A stretch of 64,000 nt of DNA from Sialis fuliginosa (GCA_961205875.1 OY540817.1:21177001-21241000); one strand, 5' to 3'; shown: positions 10,039 through 21,535, counted from the stretch's first letter. Notes: generated from the sequence alone by a model not told the origin. Program-made: numbers and translations.

Positions 10039-10528
10039 AATATGACCCCAGTAATGTCTATTTTTAAATTAAATATACTGAATTAGAAATATGTATTGAT
10101 ATTTGATTACTATCATTTCTGAATATTAATCTATACACATTTAACTGTCTTACAGCGTGATTTGATGACAATCGGCCAATAGGTGACAAAATGGTGGACA
10201 TTTAAACAAATTATTAGTATAATTTATTTATTAATTATTAATATTGTTTCAAATTCAATATCTTTTGTGTCGTAGTATTTATCGTTTTGTAATCATTAGC
10301 AAATGTCCATCACTGGTTTTACTTTATCCATTACTGGAGAAAAAACATAAACAAAATAAAAGGCTATAATTTAAAAAAAAAAACTATATTTGTTGTCTTT
10401 GGTAATTAAATTGATTAAATAAAAAGTTACTTGTTTTTTTAGTAACATGAGTTGATGAGAATTACAAAAAAGAAGCAAAAACAGTAAACCTTGCTCTTAT
10501 AGCGGCCATAACTGGTGCCAGTATCTTA
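10039..10528 (-). mobile_element. family A, nearly full length
   Basis: Reverse copy from TATGACCCCAGTAATG to ACTGGTGCCAGTATCTTA. The first ~20 bp of one terminus are absent at the left boundary. Confidence 0.85.
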
Positions 10529-11084
10529 TCCAGAAACAAACCAAGTAGAATTACAAAGATAAAAAAATTCAGTTTTCTTGATTTCTGTTATTCCTAACAT
10601 TCGACAGATATACATACATACAAAATCATATTTCACAGAAAATGAGATTATGTCGGGTCACTCTAGGAAACAAATCAAACAAAATATGCATCGGGTAGAA
10701 AAAGTGAACCCTTTTTCCGTGAAAAAGGGCGGCAAAATTGAACGGAAATAACTTCATTTGTTCAATAAGGTCAAAAACAGATTTAATGTAGCGCTGGAAT
10801 ATCGAGGAACACCAGTCAAGTGAATATTGAAGCTTTTTTAAAAGAAAATCGAATCTGGCCGGTTCCTTGAGAATATATAAAGAAGTTTGAGGTAGGTAAT
10901 CTCAAATAAATATCGATTATCGATAGATTTATGCATATTTCAATGTTTCATCATTTTTTATAAAAAATTGTTTTAGGTAAAAGAATATTATTATCTATAA
11001 AAAAATTTTTATTTCTTTAAAAGAGTTATAATCAATTTATTATTATTATTATTACTAGTTTTTTATTTATTTTTTGATGGGGTA
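10529..11084. other. AT-rich stretch with a (TTA)n run
   Basis: No gene is visible. A short AT-rich trinucleotide run (TTA) lies at about 11038-11056. CCCTTTTTCCGTGAAAAAGGG at about 10710 forms a small hairpin. Confidence 0.5.
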
Positions 11085-11116
11085 AATTTAAAATCAGTAT
11101 ATCTCGACACTCAAAC
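11085..11116. other. empty-site homologue of the 3866-4119 insertion
   Basis: GTAAATTTAAAATCAGTATA runs directly into TCTCGACACTCA here. At 3845-4133 the same two segments are separated by the 254-bp element, with TA duplicated. This defines the element boundaries exactly. Confidence 0.85.
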
Positions 11117-11640
11117 TTTTGGAGAAAAAAGGCCATAACTTTTGAACGGGTGGTCGGATTTGATTTTAGTTGACGGATTTGAAATCAGCGTGTCAAAATC
11201 TATATAATGACATGTATAATACTTTAAAATCCGAAAAAAAAAATTTCGTCAAAAATCGACATTTTTTTCGATTTTTCGCGAAATTTTTTTTTTCGAGTTT
11301 TAAGGTATTATACATGTATTTATATAGATTTTGGCACGCTGATTGCAAATCCGTCAACTAAAACCAATTCTGACCAACCGTTCAAAAGTTATGGCCATTT
11401 TTCATAAAAATTTTGAAAAAACTGAAACTTTGAGAGGCTATATCTCGAGAACGGTTTGAGATACAGACCTGCGGTTTGCAACAAACAACTTTTCACGTCA
11501 TTTTCTATAAAATACTTTTAAAGAAATCAAAAATTCTAAATTTTTTAGTGAAATTTATTGCAGTGTACTTCAACTCGTCAATCAAATATCGACTAAAATT
11601 CAAGAAAATAAGACGTAGAGGTATTATAGTTGTATAAAAT
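11117..11640. mobile_element. family B foldback remnant, palindromic core
   Basis: It contains both arms of the B palindrome: GGCCATAACTTTTGAACG, GATTTTAGTTGACGG and CAAAATCTATATAATGACATG, then their complements after a short loop near 11250. The outer arms and hAT-like termini are missing. It joins an A fragment at its right side. Confidence 0.85.
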
Positions 11641-11775
11641 AAAAACAAAACAAAAATAATAGGCAATAAATAAAAAAAAATACTATATTTGATGACTTTG
11701 GTAATTAAATCGATTAAATAAAGAGTTACTTGTTTTATTAGTAACGTAGCGGCCATAACTGGTGCCAGTACCTTA
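11641..11775 (-). mobile_element. family A terminal fragment
   Basis: About 130 bp matching the A terminus in reverse, through GTAACGTAGCGGCCATAACTGG and GCCAGTACCTTA. A segment containing the usual ACAGTAAACCTTGCTC is missing. Confidence 0.8.
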
Positions 11776-12479
11776 TTTAAAAGTAATAAATTAATTAAAT
11801 ACTAAACTAACGTTGGTAACTAATACAATGTTTGAAATAAAAACCTCAACTCGTTGTTTAAATTGGAGTAAATATAAATATAAACACAGATTATAGTAGG
11901 TAGTGTAGAGAGACAGAATATAGAATAAAATGAAAATGTATTTAATTAGTGGTAATCATTCGTTTTATTACCGCTGTCATTGTCTTGTTGTGTTGTTTTA
12001 AATCAAAATTACAATTAAACAAGACACACATACCCACACACACACACAGTTTTATTACAATCGTGCAAATTATGCTCGGATACGTGAATTGTAAAATTGG
12101 TTGTAACACGGTCGTTATTTTGAATGTATTCGTTTATTTCCCTTTCGGGGTGGTTAACACAATCATTTCTTGTTGCTTTTATTCGAGATGTTCAAGAAAT
12201 ATCGCTTTGATAATTATTGTTTCAATAATAATTGATAATAATGATGAAATATAAATTAAAGAACATTAATTTTGCAAATTGAAATTTTAATTTTATGGAA
12301 ACATTTATGGATAATTATTTGGTATACTCAGTCATGGATTTTCTTTTTTTTAATAGCACTCTATGTTTTTCTATTTTACCCTCTGTTAGGTTTAGTACTA
12401 AAGCTTTATGTCAAGACAAAGTGGGCTTAAAAGATACCCATTATTTTCTAGATTTGGTTTAAATTTTTACAAAAAAATA
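11776..12479. other. AT-rich stretch with a (CA)n run
   Basis: No gene is recognised. A CA run occurs at about 12025-12049. The 101-codon frame through 11949-12254 is hydrophobic and unremarkable. TTTTACCCTCTGT at 12378 has its complement near 13487, possibly the ends of a larger old repeat. Confidence 0.45.
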
Positions 12480-12970
12480 CTGATTATTTTTTCGTATATT
12501 TTTAATTTTTTAAGAATTTTAATCTAAATCTATGAAAACGTCAAAATGACATTTAAAACGTCAAAAACAAATGACGTTTTTCCAAGCAAATTGAGATAAA
12601 TCTTTGTAAGGGAATATTTTACAACAAACGTTGTATTGGTCTACATATATCATTGAAAATTGAATACTCTAGAAAAAAGGTTCTATAAAATTTCACCCCT
12701 CCCCTTTACACACGATTTTAATAATTTTTAAATGAGAGCATCCTCAAATCAGACCCAACCAACCAACCAAGTTTCATTAATATCGGTTCAGTGGTTCATG
12801 AGTTATGCGTATGACAAGGAATTAGAGAACAGACAGACAGACACGGTACGAAAAGTGTATGTCTTGATCTGAAACGGAAATATTAAAATTTTGAAATCGG
12901 AGAACAATTTTTTTGTGTCATTTTAAAACGATCACAAAGCTTCTCGTATCTTCAATATTGCGAGAAAGCA
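12480..12970 (-). mobile_element. family F repeat, nearly complete
   Basis: In reverse it reads GCTTTCTCGCAATATTGAAG..., a CTGTCTGTCTG run, TGAACCACTGAACCGATATT, a GGTTGGGTCTG segment, then AAAATATTCCCTTACAAAG and TTTTTTCGTATATTTTTAA. Copies lie at 15869, 20040, 52182, 55257 and 60540. The tail wording resembles that of insect retroposons, but no coding region or poly-A was seen, so the class is open. Confidence 0.75.
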
Positions 12971-13540
12971 AAAATAGGACGACAATTTAATAAGTTAGTA
13001 TATTATTCCATATCACGTACAGCTCCATACTTGTCGCAGTAGTAAAACTCTAAAGCAAACAAATAAACGAGTAAACAACAAAAACTAATGTTGTATGTGT
13101 TTTAATGTACTCTGGCAATTAAAGAAGCCAGTCTAATTAAAATTCAGCTCATAATAATAATAACTGTGGTACGCGTTCTCTATTTTCTTTATGGTTCAGA
13201 TTATTTATATATCTACTATACACTGTCATAATGCAATACAATAACCTATTATATTGCATAGAGAAACAGTTTTATTGTATATAATTTTGGATTCGAATTT
13301 TTAACCCTAAATGTACCACTTGGAAAAAAAAGTTTTTGAAGCCCCATGGTAATTACAACCCTCCATATATTTTTGATTTTTATTCATTATACAAATTCAT
13401 AAATATCATGGCACCTATGCGAGATACCTCTGTAATATTTTCCCCGCCGGATCGAATGAAACCAACCACAACACTTCATGTGTGACAGAGGGTAAAATAT
13501 TAAAATTATCTTTTTTTGCTCTTTATTGAATCTTGGCTTC
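12971..13540. other. AT-rich stretch, nothing recognised
   Basis: No gene is visible. GTGACAGAGGGTAAAATATT near 13480 is partly the complement of the sequence at 12372-12392. Confidence 0.45.
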
Positions 13541-13544
13541 TGGG

Positions 13545-13635
13545 TGTAAGCCGCGTCGGTTTGGTCGTGTTATCGGCCAACGTTTCGTCACACATTCAGT
13601 GGACATCTTCAAAGCTCTTCTTCCAGAATTGTTGT
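13545..13635 (-). repeat. CGAAACG-type repeat segment
   Basis: On the minus strand it reads TTGAAGATGTCCACTGAATG, TGTGACGAAACGTTGG and CCGATAACACGACC. A small stem GTC...GAC lies between GAAGATG and CGAAACG. The pattern (GATGA, short stem, CGAAAC) recurs in modified form at 1134, 23869 and 27650, and is frequent near ends of insect retroelements. Confidence 0.4.
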
Positions 13636-13768
13636 TGTTGAAGTGTCACTGCTCTAAATTCCATAGCTAATCCATAGATACTAGTACAGAATTAATACCC
13701 CATTTGAAAGTAATTGCTAGCTAGCAAATTAGCAATTTGCTAGCTCCTTTATAATACCGGACAATAGT
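13636..13768 (-). mobile_element. family S terminal fragment
   Basis: It contains GTGTCACTGCTCTAAATTCC, TAATCCATAGATACTAG, ATTAATACCCCATTTGAAAG, GCTAGCTAGCAAATT and CCTTTATAATACCGGACA, matching one end of the fuller copies at 37915 and 39600. Confidence 0.75.
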
Positions 13769-14129
13769 TTTGTATTCATTTTTAACGGTATATGTATGTA
13801 CAGTTATCGAGTAATACAAATAAACTGGCTATAACGACACAATGTATTCAATGTTTGTATATCTAAATGTAAAATGAATTCTCATGAATGGGTCTGAAAT
13901 CAACAACGGGGTATTCACGCACTGATTTTATTTGCGCTGCTAATTTAATTTAAATACTGATATTTAAATGAGATCATCAAACTTCGTTAAAAGATACTGT
14001 TTATGTTTATTCATTAGATTTGTAACTTTCTCTTCATTTTAATTATTACTGTACATAGCTTTTTACAAATATTTATCTTTGGATAATTCACTGATTGTGT
14101 CCACTGAAATATCAGTATTATTTGGAGTC
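13769..14129. other. AT-rich stretch, nothing recognised
   Basis: No gene or repeat terminus was recognised. Confidence 0.5.
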
Positions 14130-14340
14130 CAGTGCCGTACCGTAAGTTTCTGGCAAATTTATCCCCCCCCCATCTTTGCAATGAAAATTGAAGATATTTT
14201 TTTCGAATTTACCGCTGGAAATCCACAATTTTGCGCCTTTTTAGTGACTTTGATGACCTTTTTTTTGTTGCTACCTCAAATTTGCCTCCCTTGACAAACT
14301 GCCTCCTTTGCACCCCCCCCCCCCCCTCGGTACGCTACTG
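14130..14340. mobile_element. 211-bp hAT-like miniature element with poly-C
   Basis: The left end CAGTGCCGTACCG and the complemented right end CAGTAGCGTACCGAGGGG match. C-runs lie inside both ends (about 14163-14171 and 14313-14326). Flanking 8-mers do not form a clean duplication, so the copy is probably old or slightly truncated. Confidence 0.75.
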
Positions 14341-14743
14341 ATTTTCCAGAGAGAGGATTATTTCCAAAAGAATCATTTCTTTGTTAGTTTTCAATATAAA
14401 ACTTCTTACACTTTTTCCTATCTTTTGAATGTTAATCAATAAAATGTACATGGACTTCTTTATAAATGTTACAAACGTTTCCTTTGCCTTCTAGACTTAA
14501 ATTCACTTAAACTCCATTTTCGTATCACGATACCCTTACTATATTAAAACAACGAAACTTCGATAAAGGAAACAAAGATGTTTCGTTCTTATCTTATTAA
14601 AACGAAGATTATAAATTTAATTAAATTTTATTTTTAGAAATAACACATGTATCTATGAGTACAAAACATTTTTACTCAGAAAATGACACGGCTTATATTC
14701 AGAAACCAAGAATACATTTTAAAATTCACATCTATTTTTCATA
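14341..14743. other. AT-rich stretch, nothing recognised
   Basis: No gene was recognised. Confidence 0.5.
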
Positions 14744-14751
14744 GTAATATT

Positions 14752-15007
14752 TAGAGATTGGAAAAATAGTTGTTATTTTTAATGAAATAGTTGGTAAATA
14801 GTTTTTTTAACTATTTAATAATAATTAGTGCAAACGAAGCAATAAAAAGTGTCGCAAATAGTTTTAAAATAGTTGGAAAGGTAGTTGCAAATAGTTGATT
14901 TCAAATTGTGTTCAAACCAGTTTTCTGAAAACGGTGGAGATATGTAATAAAAATTACAATAAATGCATTTTTACGCAATAGTTGAAAATCTATTTTTCCA
15001 ATCTCTA
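14752..15007. mobile_element. 256-bp hAT-like miniature element
   Basis: TAGAGATTGGAAAAATAG at 14752-14769 is the exact complement of 14990-15007. The flanks are GTAATATT (14744-14751) and GTAATATA (15008-15015), an 8-bp duplication with one mismatch. TAGAGAT-type ends and an 8-bp duplication point to hAT. The interior repeats AAATAGTT motifs. Confidence 0.88.
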
Positions 15008-15069
15008 GTAATATATTAAATACTTTACTACTAGCAGCGCGTTAAACTCGTTAAGTTAAACGCGCCCGG

Positions 15070-15293
15070 TTGCAAGATTTTGAAGGCTGATTATGATAAA
15101 AGGGGTTCTTACTTAGCATACTTCTTACAAATAAATTTTCAGATTTGATAAAGTAGTTGCAACATTTTTACAAAAATAAAACCGCCCCTGCGCCAAACTC
15201 TAACGAAACTAGCTGACTGACGGCAGGCTGTATCTCTACACCACAAATGTGACGTAATATAAAAAAATCAGCCTTTATAAAGTAGTTGCAATT
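15070..15293. repeat. imperfect inverted repeat, possible miniature element
   Basis: GGTTGCAAGATTTTGAAGGC near 15069 is partly complementary to AATCAGCCTTTATAAAGTAG and TTGCAA near 15267-15292. A third TAAAGTAGTTGCAA sits near 15149. The interior holds a short GC-richer segment (15180-15230). Boundaries are approximate. Confidence 0.45.
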
Positions 15294-15868
15294 TTTGTCG
15301 TTCACCTCTCCGACTATACCTGCCATTGTCATAGATAATTTAAATTGCAAACTTAAGATAACAATATTAACAGGAACTTACAAAGAAATATTCCAGACAA
15401 TACCGCTTTCGCATAGGTGCGACTGCTTTTCTTCAGTTTTTACTGTCTTTAATAACCACTGAAACTCATATAATTAGAAAAATTAATTTCGTTAAAGAAC
15501 AAAGGGGATTAAATTTTCAAACTTTATACATATACCATGTCTCTTTATCCAAGATAGCCATGGAAGAAACAGTTGGAAGAAGTCTAATAAAATGCAACAT
15601 AAATCGTTTTATGTTTATATTTTCTGCTTCCATCTTCGGTTGTTATTGTTTTCTTAAACAAAAGACGATTGGGATTTTGTATTTATGCATTATTTGAATG
15701 CCGTTTTGATTATTTATCGTTTCTAAATGCAATATTTACTTTATTTGTGGGCTCCGGCTCAATACTTTATACTGTTTAGTAAATTGTTTTACGTAAACCA
15801 TATTTTACGTAAATCTAGTCATTTTGTTTAAACATATGTTTCATTTTTTTCTAATTAATGTATTTTTT
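15294..15868. other. AT-rich stretch, nothing recognised
   Basis: No gene or repeat terminus was recognised. Confidence 0.5.
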
Positions 15869-16140
15869 GCTTCCTCGCAATATCGAAGATACGAGAAGCT
15901 TTGTGATTGATGTGAAATTGATCTTCCCGTTTCAAGTCCGTGTGTCTGTCTGTCCCCTGAATCCTTGTCACACGCATAACTCATGAACCACTAAACCGAT
16001 ACTAATGAAACTTGGTTGGATGGTTGGGTCTGGCTTGAGGACGGTCAAGGGAGAGGGGTGACATTCTAAAATATTTATTTTTATCAAGATACCTCAAAAA
16101 CGACCATGTTACGTGAAAATTTTATAGAATCTTTTTACGA
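15869..16140 (+). mobile_element. family F repeat, partial
   Basis: It starts GCTTCCTCGCAATATCGAAG and runs through TGAACCACTAAACCGATAC, GGTTGGATGGTTGGGTCTGG and AAATATTTATTTTTATCAAG. It lacks the downstream half present at 52182. Confidence 0.75.
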
Positions 16141-16489
16141 TATTATGTGTAGGAAACGTTACTAAATGTATCTTAATAACTGATTGTGATGAAATTTGGT
16201 ACACTTATAGTTCAATCGAATTTAAGAGACATGTATTTCTATATATGGCTAATAATAAATTGGTGATTTTTTTTTTAATTGTGAACCCTAGAAACAAATA
16301 TATTTTTTTTATGAAAATTTCGATAGTTTTTTGCAATACTCTTTGGTGTCTTACATTCTACACCCCCTGGACATTTTAATTTTCAAAATTGTTTACTGTT
16401 TGTTCTTGAAATATAGAATTAACAACTAATTCTTGTTCAAATGGACGGATAAACCAGAACAAGTATCACGTCCATCGGTAAGACATTGA
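16141..16489. other. AT-rich stretch with a tail-like motif
   Basis: TGTGATGAAATTTGGTACAC near 16189 resembles the end of insect retroposons. Nothing else was recognised. Confidence 0.4.
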
Positions 16490-16660
16490 AGAAAGACATT
16501 TCGGGTGAAATCAATAATCCGCTGGCCTTGCCTCGACCTCTCCACACCCACCCACACACACCCGCCATTCAGTAACCCGTTCAGAGGGCGTGGGAACGAT
16601 AGCAGGGTTAGGAAATTGGGATCGTTTGCTACGAATGATCTATAACTGTGGACACGCGGG
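16490..16660. other. GC-rich islet without identified function
   Basis: About 170 bp of roughly 50% GC with CACCCACCCACACACACCCG and GGGCGTGGGAACGATAGC. The flanks are AT-rich. No frame or splice pattern is convincing. Confidence 0.35.
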
Positions 16661-16772
16661 TTTGTTTCAAACTGTTATACTCGCTATTTATTGTGAAGAA
16701 TACAAAAATCAAAAAAATACACAGATCTAGGTGTTATAATACAAAAATATAATTTTGAAGTAAATCTACTAA

Positions 16773-17597
16773 CAAGGGGAAGCAACAGCACGGTTAATGA
16801 GAATTTCAATGAGCTTGTGGTATGTCAAACTAGAGCAAAAATAAAAAGACACGTGTCCAACAATTTGATCTCATAGGCCTTAATTACAAAGATAATTAAC
16901 TTTGAAAATTTGTGTATTCAATATCACCGTGTATTATGTTCGTGTAATAATGCTGTCGTAAAATCTTGTTTCAATTATTTACACACAAATTAAACCAAAT
17001 AAAAATATTTTCATTAACTAGTAAATTACAGAATTTACTTTTTCAGAACTAAAACCCGAAAATAAAAAAATAAAATGATTTCACATGAAAATATTGATAT
17101 ATACGCCAGTACATAATTATTAAATTGTTTTAAAGTAAATTTAATTTATTATTGACACAACTCATTAGTTTTTAATTAATAAATTGAAAAGTTTTAATAA
17201 AAAACAAACTTGAAAGAAACCACAAACATCTATTGTCAATAATAATATATGTTTTATTTATGTCTAATTTATCGATTTTTACGCAAGTGGGAGAGGTAAT
17301 GTGTACAAAAAAAATAAAAAATAATTGTAAATAAAATTAAAATCAAAATCTTAAAACCGAGATTCGAACCATCGTTTTCCAGGCGAGACGCCATGCCAGT
17401 GCGTTGACCGCAGGGCCGTGTTTTGAGCGAACATAATACACGGTTATATTGAATACACAAATTTTCAAAGTTAATTATCTTTGTAATTAAGGCCTATGAG
17501 ATCAAATTGTTGGACACGTGTCTTTTTATTTTTACTCTAGTTTGACATACCACAAGCTCATTGAAATTCTCATTAACCGTGCTGTTGCTTCCCCTTG
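16773..17597. repeat. foldback element with 170-bp arms
   Basis: The left arm (16773-16942), beginning CAAGGGGAAGCAACAGCACG, and the right arm (17428-17597), ending GTGCTGTTGCTTCCCCTTG, are near-perfect reverse complements of equal length. They enclose about 485 bp that includes a tRNA-like segment. Equal, well-preserved arms suggest a recent foldback transposon or an inverted duplication. Confidence 0.9.
17340..17425 (-). other. tRNA-like / SINE-like segment with B-box
   Basis: On the minus strand it reads GCGGTCAACGCACTGGCATG, a GGCG..CGCC stem and GATGGTTCGAATCTC, close to the pol III B-box GGTTCGANTCC. The T-stem does not pair properly and no acceptor stem was found, so it is not a functional tRNA gene. 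A degenerate tRNA-derived SINE head is likely. Confidence 0.35.
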
Positions 17598-18335
17598 TGA
17601 GTGCATCTTTTTTGTTATTTTGTTATGTACTCCACTGCGGAAAACAGAACTTCCATGGATCAACATCCAGAACAAAAAAAAATCGAAGTACACACGATTA
17701 TTAAAAAATATCGATTTTTACAAATTTTGTACCACTTTTTTTTGTTTATAAAAACTGTAATTGTTAACTAATCGAAATATCGCGTGTAAAATTCATCTAT
17801 GAAGTTACAGTAAAAATTTCAAGTCGATCGGATGGAAAATGACAATTTTTAAAAACGAAAACGTAACGAACTATTGTCAACAATTGAGTTTTATATAACG
17901 GTACGGAAATCTCAGGGCGCGAGTCCTTCTCGCACTTGTCCGTTTTTTTATAAACTGTTGCACAAATCCATTCCTAATTGAATTATATCTAATTTAATGA
18001 AAATTGTTTTATTGCCTCAATTGAATTACCAACATAAAGAAGTAGAATTAAAAAAAAAACATGTGCATGTAATACCTATACCTATGTATGTACATACACA
18101 CCACCCAACATTCCGTTCTGAAAATATCACCTTATATTTCACATCATCAAAGAGACATTTCACTGCGAACTTTGTGTACTTTTGTAATGTAATAAAGTTA
18201 GGTAGCATCCTCCATATTCCCTCAAACCAACCCCCATCCCCCCCCCTCCCGACGCACATACACTCGTCAACGCGCGTGATATGCATAATGATACAGAAAC
18301 CGGAAAACACATGCAGCGAACATTTCTCTCTTTCT
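17598..18335. other. AT-rich stretch with a lepidopteran-type repeat tail
   Basis: Around 17815-17955 TTTCAAGTCGATCGGATGG, CGGTACGGAAATCTCAGGG and CGCGAGTCCTTCTCGCACTTG match a tail I recall as common in moths and butterflies. From 18200 a C-rich tract precedes the B element. Frames on both strands here are low-complexity. Confidence 0.5.
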
Positions 18336-18343
18336 CTTGCACT

Positions 18344-19631
18344 CAGTGGCGAACCGTCCATGGAAGCAGGGGAAGCAGTGTTTCCCTTACTTTATGGGTA
18401 AATTAATACAAATCTGTGTTTTTAGTTAGTAAATAATTTTAAAATATTATTAGAATATTCATCTTTATGCGCAACTCAAATATGTTTACCAAAAGTCAAA
18501 AATAACATTTAATATTAATTTATACGCTCAATTATAAAACTATAATACATGTACGTCTTACTTTTTTGTATTTTAGTCGATATTTGTATGACGAATTTGT
18601 ATTTCAAACCGTTCTCGAGATATAGCCTCTCAAAGTTTCAGTTTTTTTTTAAATTTGAAACAAAACTAGTTATGAAATACCTTAAATTCAAGCTTTTAGT
18701 TTTTTAAATAAGTTCTTATATATTTATATAGTAACTAAATGATTCTACGTCTTATTTTCTTGTATTTTAGTCTATATTTGTATGACGAGTTGAAATTCAC
18801 TGCAGGAAATTTCACTAAAAAATTTTGACTTTTTGATTTCGTTAAAAGTATGTTTATTGTATAGAAAATGACGTGAAAAGTTGAATGTTTCAAACCGCAG
18901 GTCTGTATCTCAAACCGTTCTCGAGATATAGACTCTCAAAGTTTAAGTTTTTTCAAAATTTTCGAGAAAAACGGCCATAACTTTTGAACGGATAATCGGA
19001 ATTGATTTTAGTTGACGGATTTGGAATCAGCGTGTTAAAATCTATATAATGACATATGTAATACTTTAAAACTCGAAAAAAAAATTTCGCGAAAAATCGA
19101 AAAAATTCAAAGGGGTATACCTTAAAAAAATGTCGATTTTTGACGAAATTTTTTTTTTTTCGGATTTTAAAGTATTATACATGTCATTATATAGATTTTC
19201 ACACGCTGATTTCAAATCCGTCAACTAAAATCAAATCCGACCACCCGTTCAAAAGTTATGGCCTTTTTTCTCCAAAAATTTGAAAAAACTAAAACTTTGA
19301 GAGGCTATATCTCGAAAACGGTTTGAGATACAGACCTGCGGTTTGAAACAAACAACTTTTCGCGTCATTTTCTATACAATAAACATACTTTTAACAAAAT
19401 CAAAAATTCTAAATTTTTTAGTGAAATTTCCTGCAGTAAACTTCAACTCGTCATACAAATATCGACTAAAATATAAGAAAATAAGACGTAGAATCATTTA
19501 GTTACTATATAAATATATAAGAACTTATTTAAAAAAGTAAAAGCTTGAATTTAAGTTATATTTTTGTTAATAGGAGGGAGAGGATTGACAAAATATGCTT
19601 CCATTATTAAAAATTTCACGCCTCGCCACTG
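18344..19631. mobile_element. family B hAT-like foldback, complete (1288 bp)
   Basis: The termini are CAGTGGCGAACCGTCC and AATTTCACGCCTCGCCACTG. The flanks CTTGCACT (18336-18343) and CTCGCACT (19632-19639) form an 8-bp duplication with one mismatch, as for hAT. The centre is a palindrome with arms of about 420 nt (18681-19105 and 19135-19555) around a loop of about 30 nt. An extra partial copy of the arm segment lies at 18560-18660. There is no transposase. Confidence 0.9.
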
Positions 19632-19639
19632 CTCGCACT

Positions 19640-20039
19640 ATTTGTATCTCACTTCGTTCTGTGACACTTCCGGGACTAGCAGAAAGAATATCATCTCGTT
19701 TGTTAGATGGAACTCTGAATCACAATTATGCTTTGGAAAAGCTGTAAATAAATGCATGGGTGCATGGAAAAAATATATACAGAGGCAATGTGGAAAAGAA
19801 GATAATTATTATTTTGGTATAGCGGTCATTCCATAAATAACTACACACTTTTTTGGTTGTTTCCACCGATTTTTTAAATTTTTATACATATATGTTTTAG
19901 TTCATAGGTATGACTAAGCTATGACATGTCCCCCAAATTTTCAATTTAAATTTTGTAAATAAACAAAAACTTTTTGCAGCGAAATATTTAAAAAAAATTA
20001 TTTCATACATTTTTCCACAAAATTGATCTCTTGTAGTAG
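19640..20039. other. AT-rich stretch, nothing recognised
   Basis: No gene was recognised. A frame that starts in the B terminus and runs to 19836 is not persuasive. Confidence 0.5.
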
Positions 20040-20331
20040 ATATCCTGAAAAAATAAATATTTTGAGATGTCACCCCTCCCCCTTACACACGATTTTGAAA
20101 TGGCACCGTCCACAAGCCAGACCCAACCATCCGACCAAGTTTCAACAATATCGGTTCAGTAATTCATGAGTTATGCGTGTGACAAGGTTTCAGGGGACAG
20201 ACGGACGGACGGACGGACAGACAGACAGAAAGGGAAAGATCAATTTAAAATTTTGTAATCGGAGAACATTATTTTTGTTTCAATCTAAAATGATCGCAAA
20301 GCTTCTCGTATTTTCGATATTGCGAGGAAGC
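20040..20331 (-). mobile_element. family F repeat, partial
   Basis: Reverse copy ending TCGATATTGCGAGGAAGC. It carries a run of GACGGACGGACGGAC and ACAGACAGACAG at 20199-20228, longer than in other copies. Confidence 0.75.
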
Positions 20332-20725
20332 AAAAACTAGTTCAATTATTATACAATGTTAATCTAGTATTATTTCTATATTGAATATATATTTGCAATT
20401 ATTTTATATAAATATTTATTTATTTATCCAACTGTTAAACAAAGAACAAAGCAAACATATTCAAAAGCATTTTATTTGAATAAATTCGCAGTTATAACTA
20501 GAATTGGACGAAATATATTTTATATATATTTATTTCAATTTAATTAATACAACATATTCAAATATTTATGTAGTTAAATATTTAATTGATAGAAGATCAA
20601 TAATTACTGTCTGGATTATTATTAGAATTATTCAAACCCATTGAGGGAGTGGGGGTAGATTGATACGTTTTATTTTGGAAATTAAAAAAAGCACACAAAA
20701 TTACAATTAAAATCAATGATGGGAA
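20332..20725. other. very AT-rich stretch
   Basis: Nothing is recognised apart from extreme AT content with TATTTATTTATTTATC-like runs. Confidence 0.5.
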
Positions 20726-21002
20726 AATACTGGCACAAGTTATAAGAGCCGCTATAAGAGCAAGGTTTACTGTTTTTTGTGATTGTGGGGCTTCTTTTTT
20801 GTAATTCTTATCTACTCATGTTACTAATAAAACCAGCAACTCTTTATTTAATCAATTTAATTACCAAAGTCCGCAAATATTTTTTTAAATTATAATCTTT
20901 TATTTTGTTTATGTTTTTCTCCAGTAATGGATAAAGTAAAACCAGTATTGAGTACTCAGTGATGGACACTTGCTAGTGATTACAAAATGATAAGTTTTAC
21001 GA
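20726..21002 (+). mobile_element. family A, 5' half
   Basis: It runs from AAATACTGGCACAAGTTAT to ATGATAAGTTTTACGA, with an extra AGA-containing insertion (TATAAGAGCCGCTATAAGAG) in the terminal part. The right half is absent. Confidence 0.8.
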
Positions 21003-21535
21003 TTTAAATGAAGTTAAAAATAAAAAATAAAAAATAAAAAACTTGAAATAAAATGATACCCTGTTTACGTTAACTGTAAAGTATAATGTACTGTACATAA
21101 AATAAAATAAATGTGTATGCAATTCTGTAATTGTACAGTGAAATAACATCATAAAATGCAGATTTGGTTTAATTTTATAGTTGTCATTTTAACCCTATAT
21201 CAATTAATGCACAATATGGGTAAACAAATTAAAAACAAACGGTATTAAAAAGTACTTACAGTTAATTTCAAGTTTAATTTGAAAATTAATTGCGTTTTTA
21301 TTGCTATATATACTGTGCTAAAATCAAAAAAATGAAAATTGCATTTTTAACGGCAGGTATAAACGAAACAAAATTATATTTATTGCGCTAATTAAAATAT
21401 TTATAAAAATAGTGCTGCATTTAAAAATAAATCGTGTTGGGCACGCACATGAAAGGGTTCCGTAGTCATTCTCACTACGATTTGCTATAATATTCTCATC
21501 AAGTACTAAAAGCTACATACTGAACTTCGGTTAGA
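21003..21535. other. AT-rich stretch, nothing recognised
   Basis: No gene is visible. GGGTTCCGTAGTCATT at 21458 is a retroposon-like segment without boundaries. Confidence 0.4.

Noticed and set aside
12372..13495. 1.1-kb element with TTTTACCCTCTGT inverted ends
   Set aside because: Only about 13-14 bp match, no duplication, and the interior is an ordinary F copy plus unrelated DNA.
17340..17425. tRNA gene
   Set aside because: The B-box is good but the T-stem and acceptor stem do not pair. Listed only as SINE-like. The segments at 37185-37250 and 45690-45790 were rejected as tRNA genes for the same reason.
17997..18401. 134-codon plus-strand and 111-codon minus-strand frames overlapping
   Set aside because: Overlapping frames over a C-rich low-complexity tract and a B terminus, with no splice or homology support.
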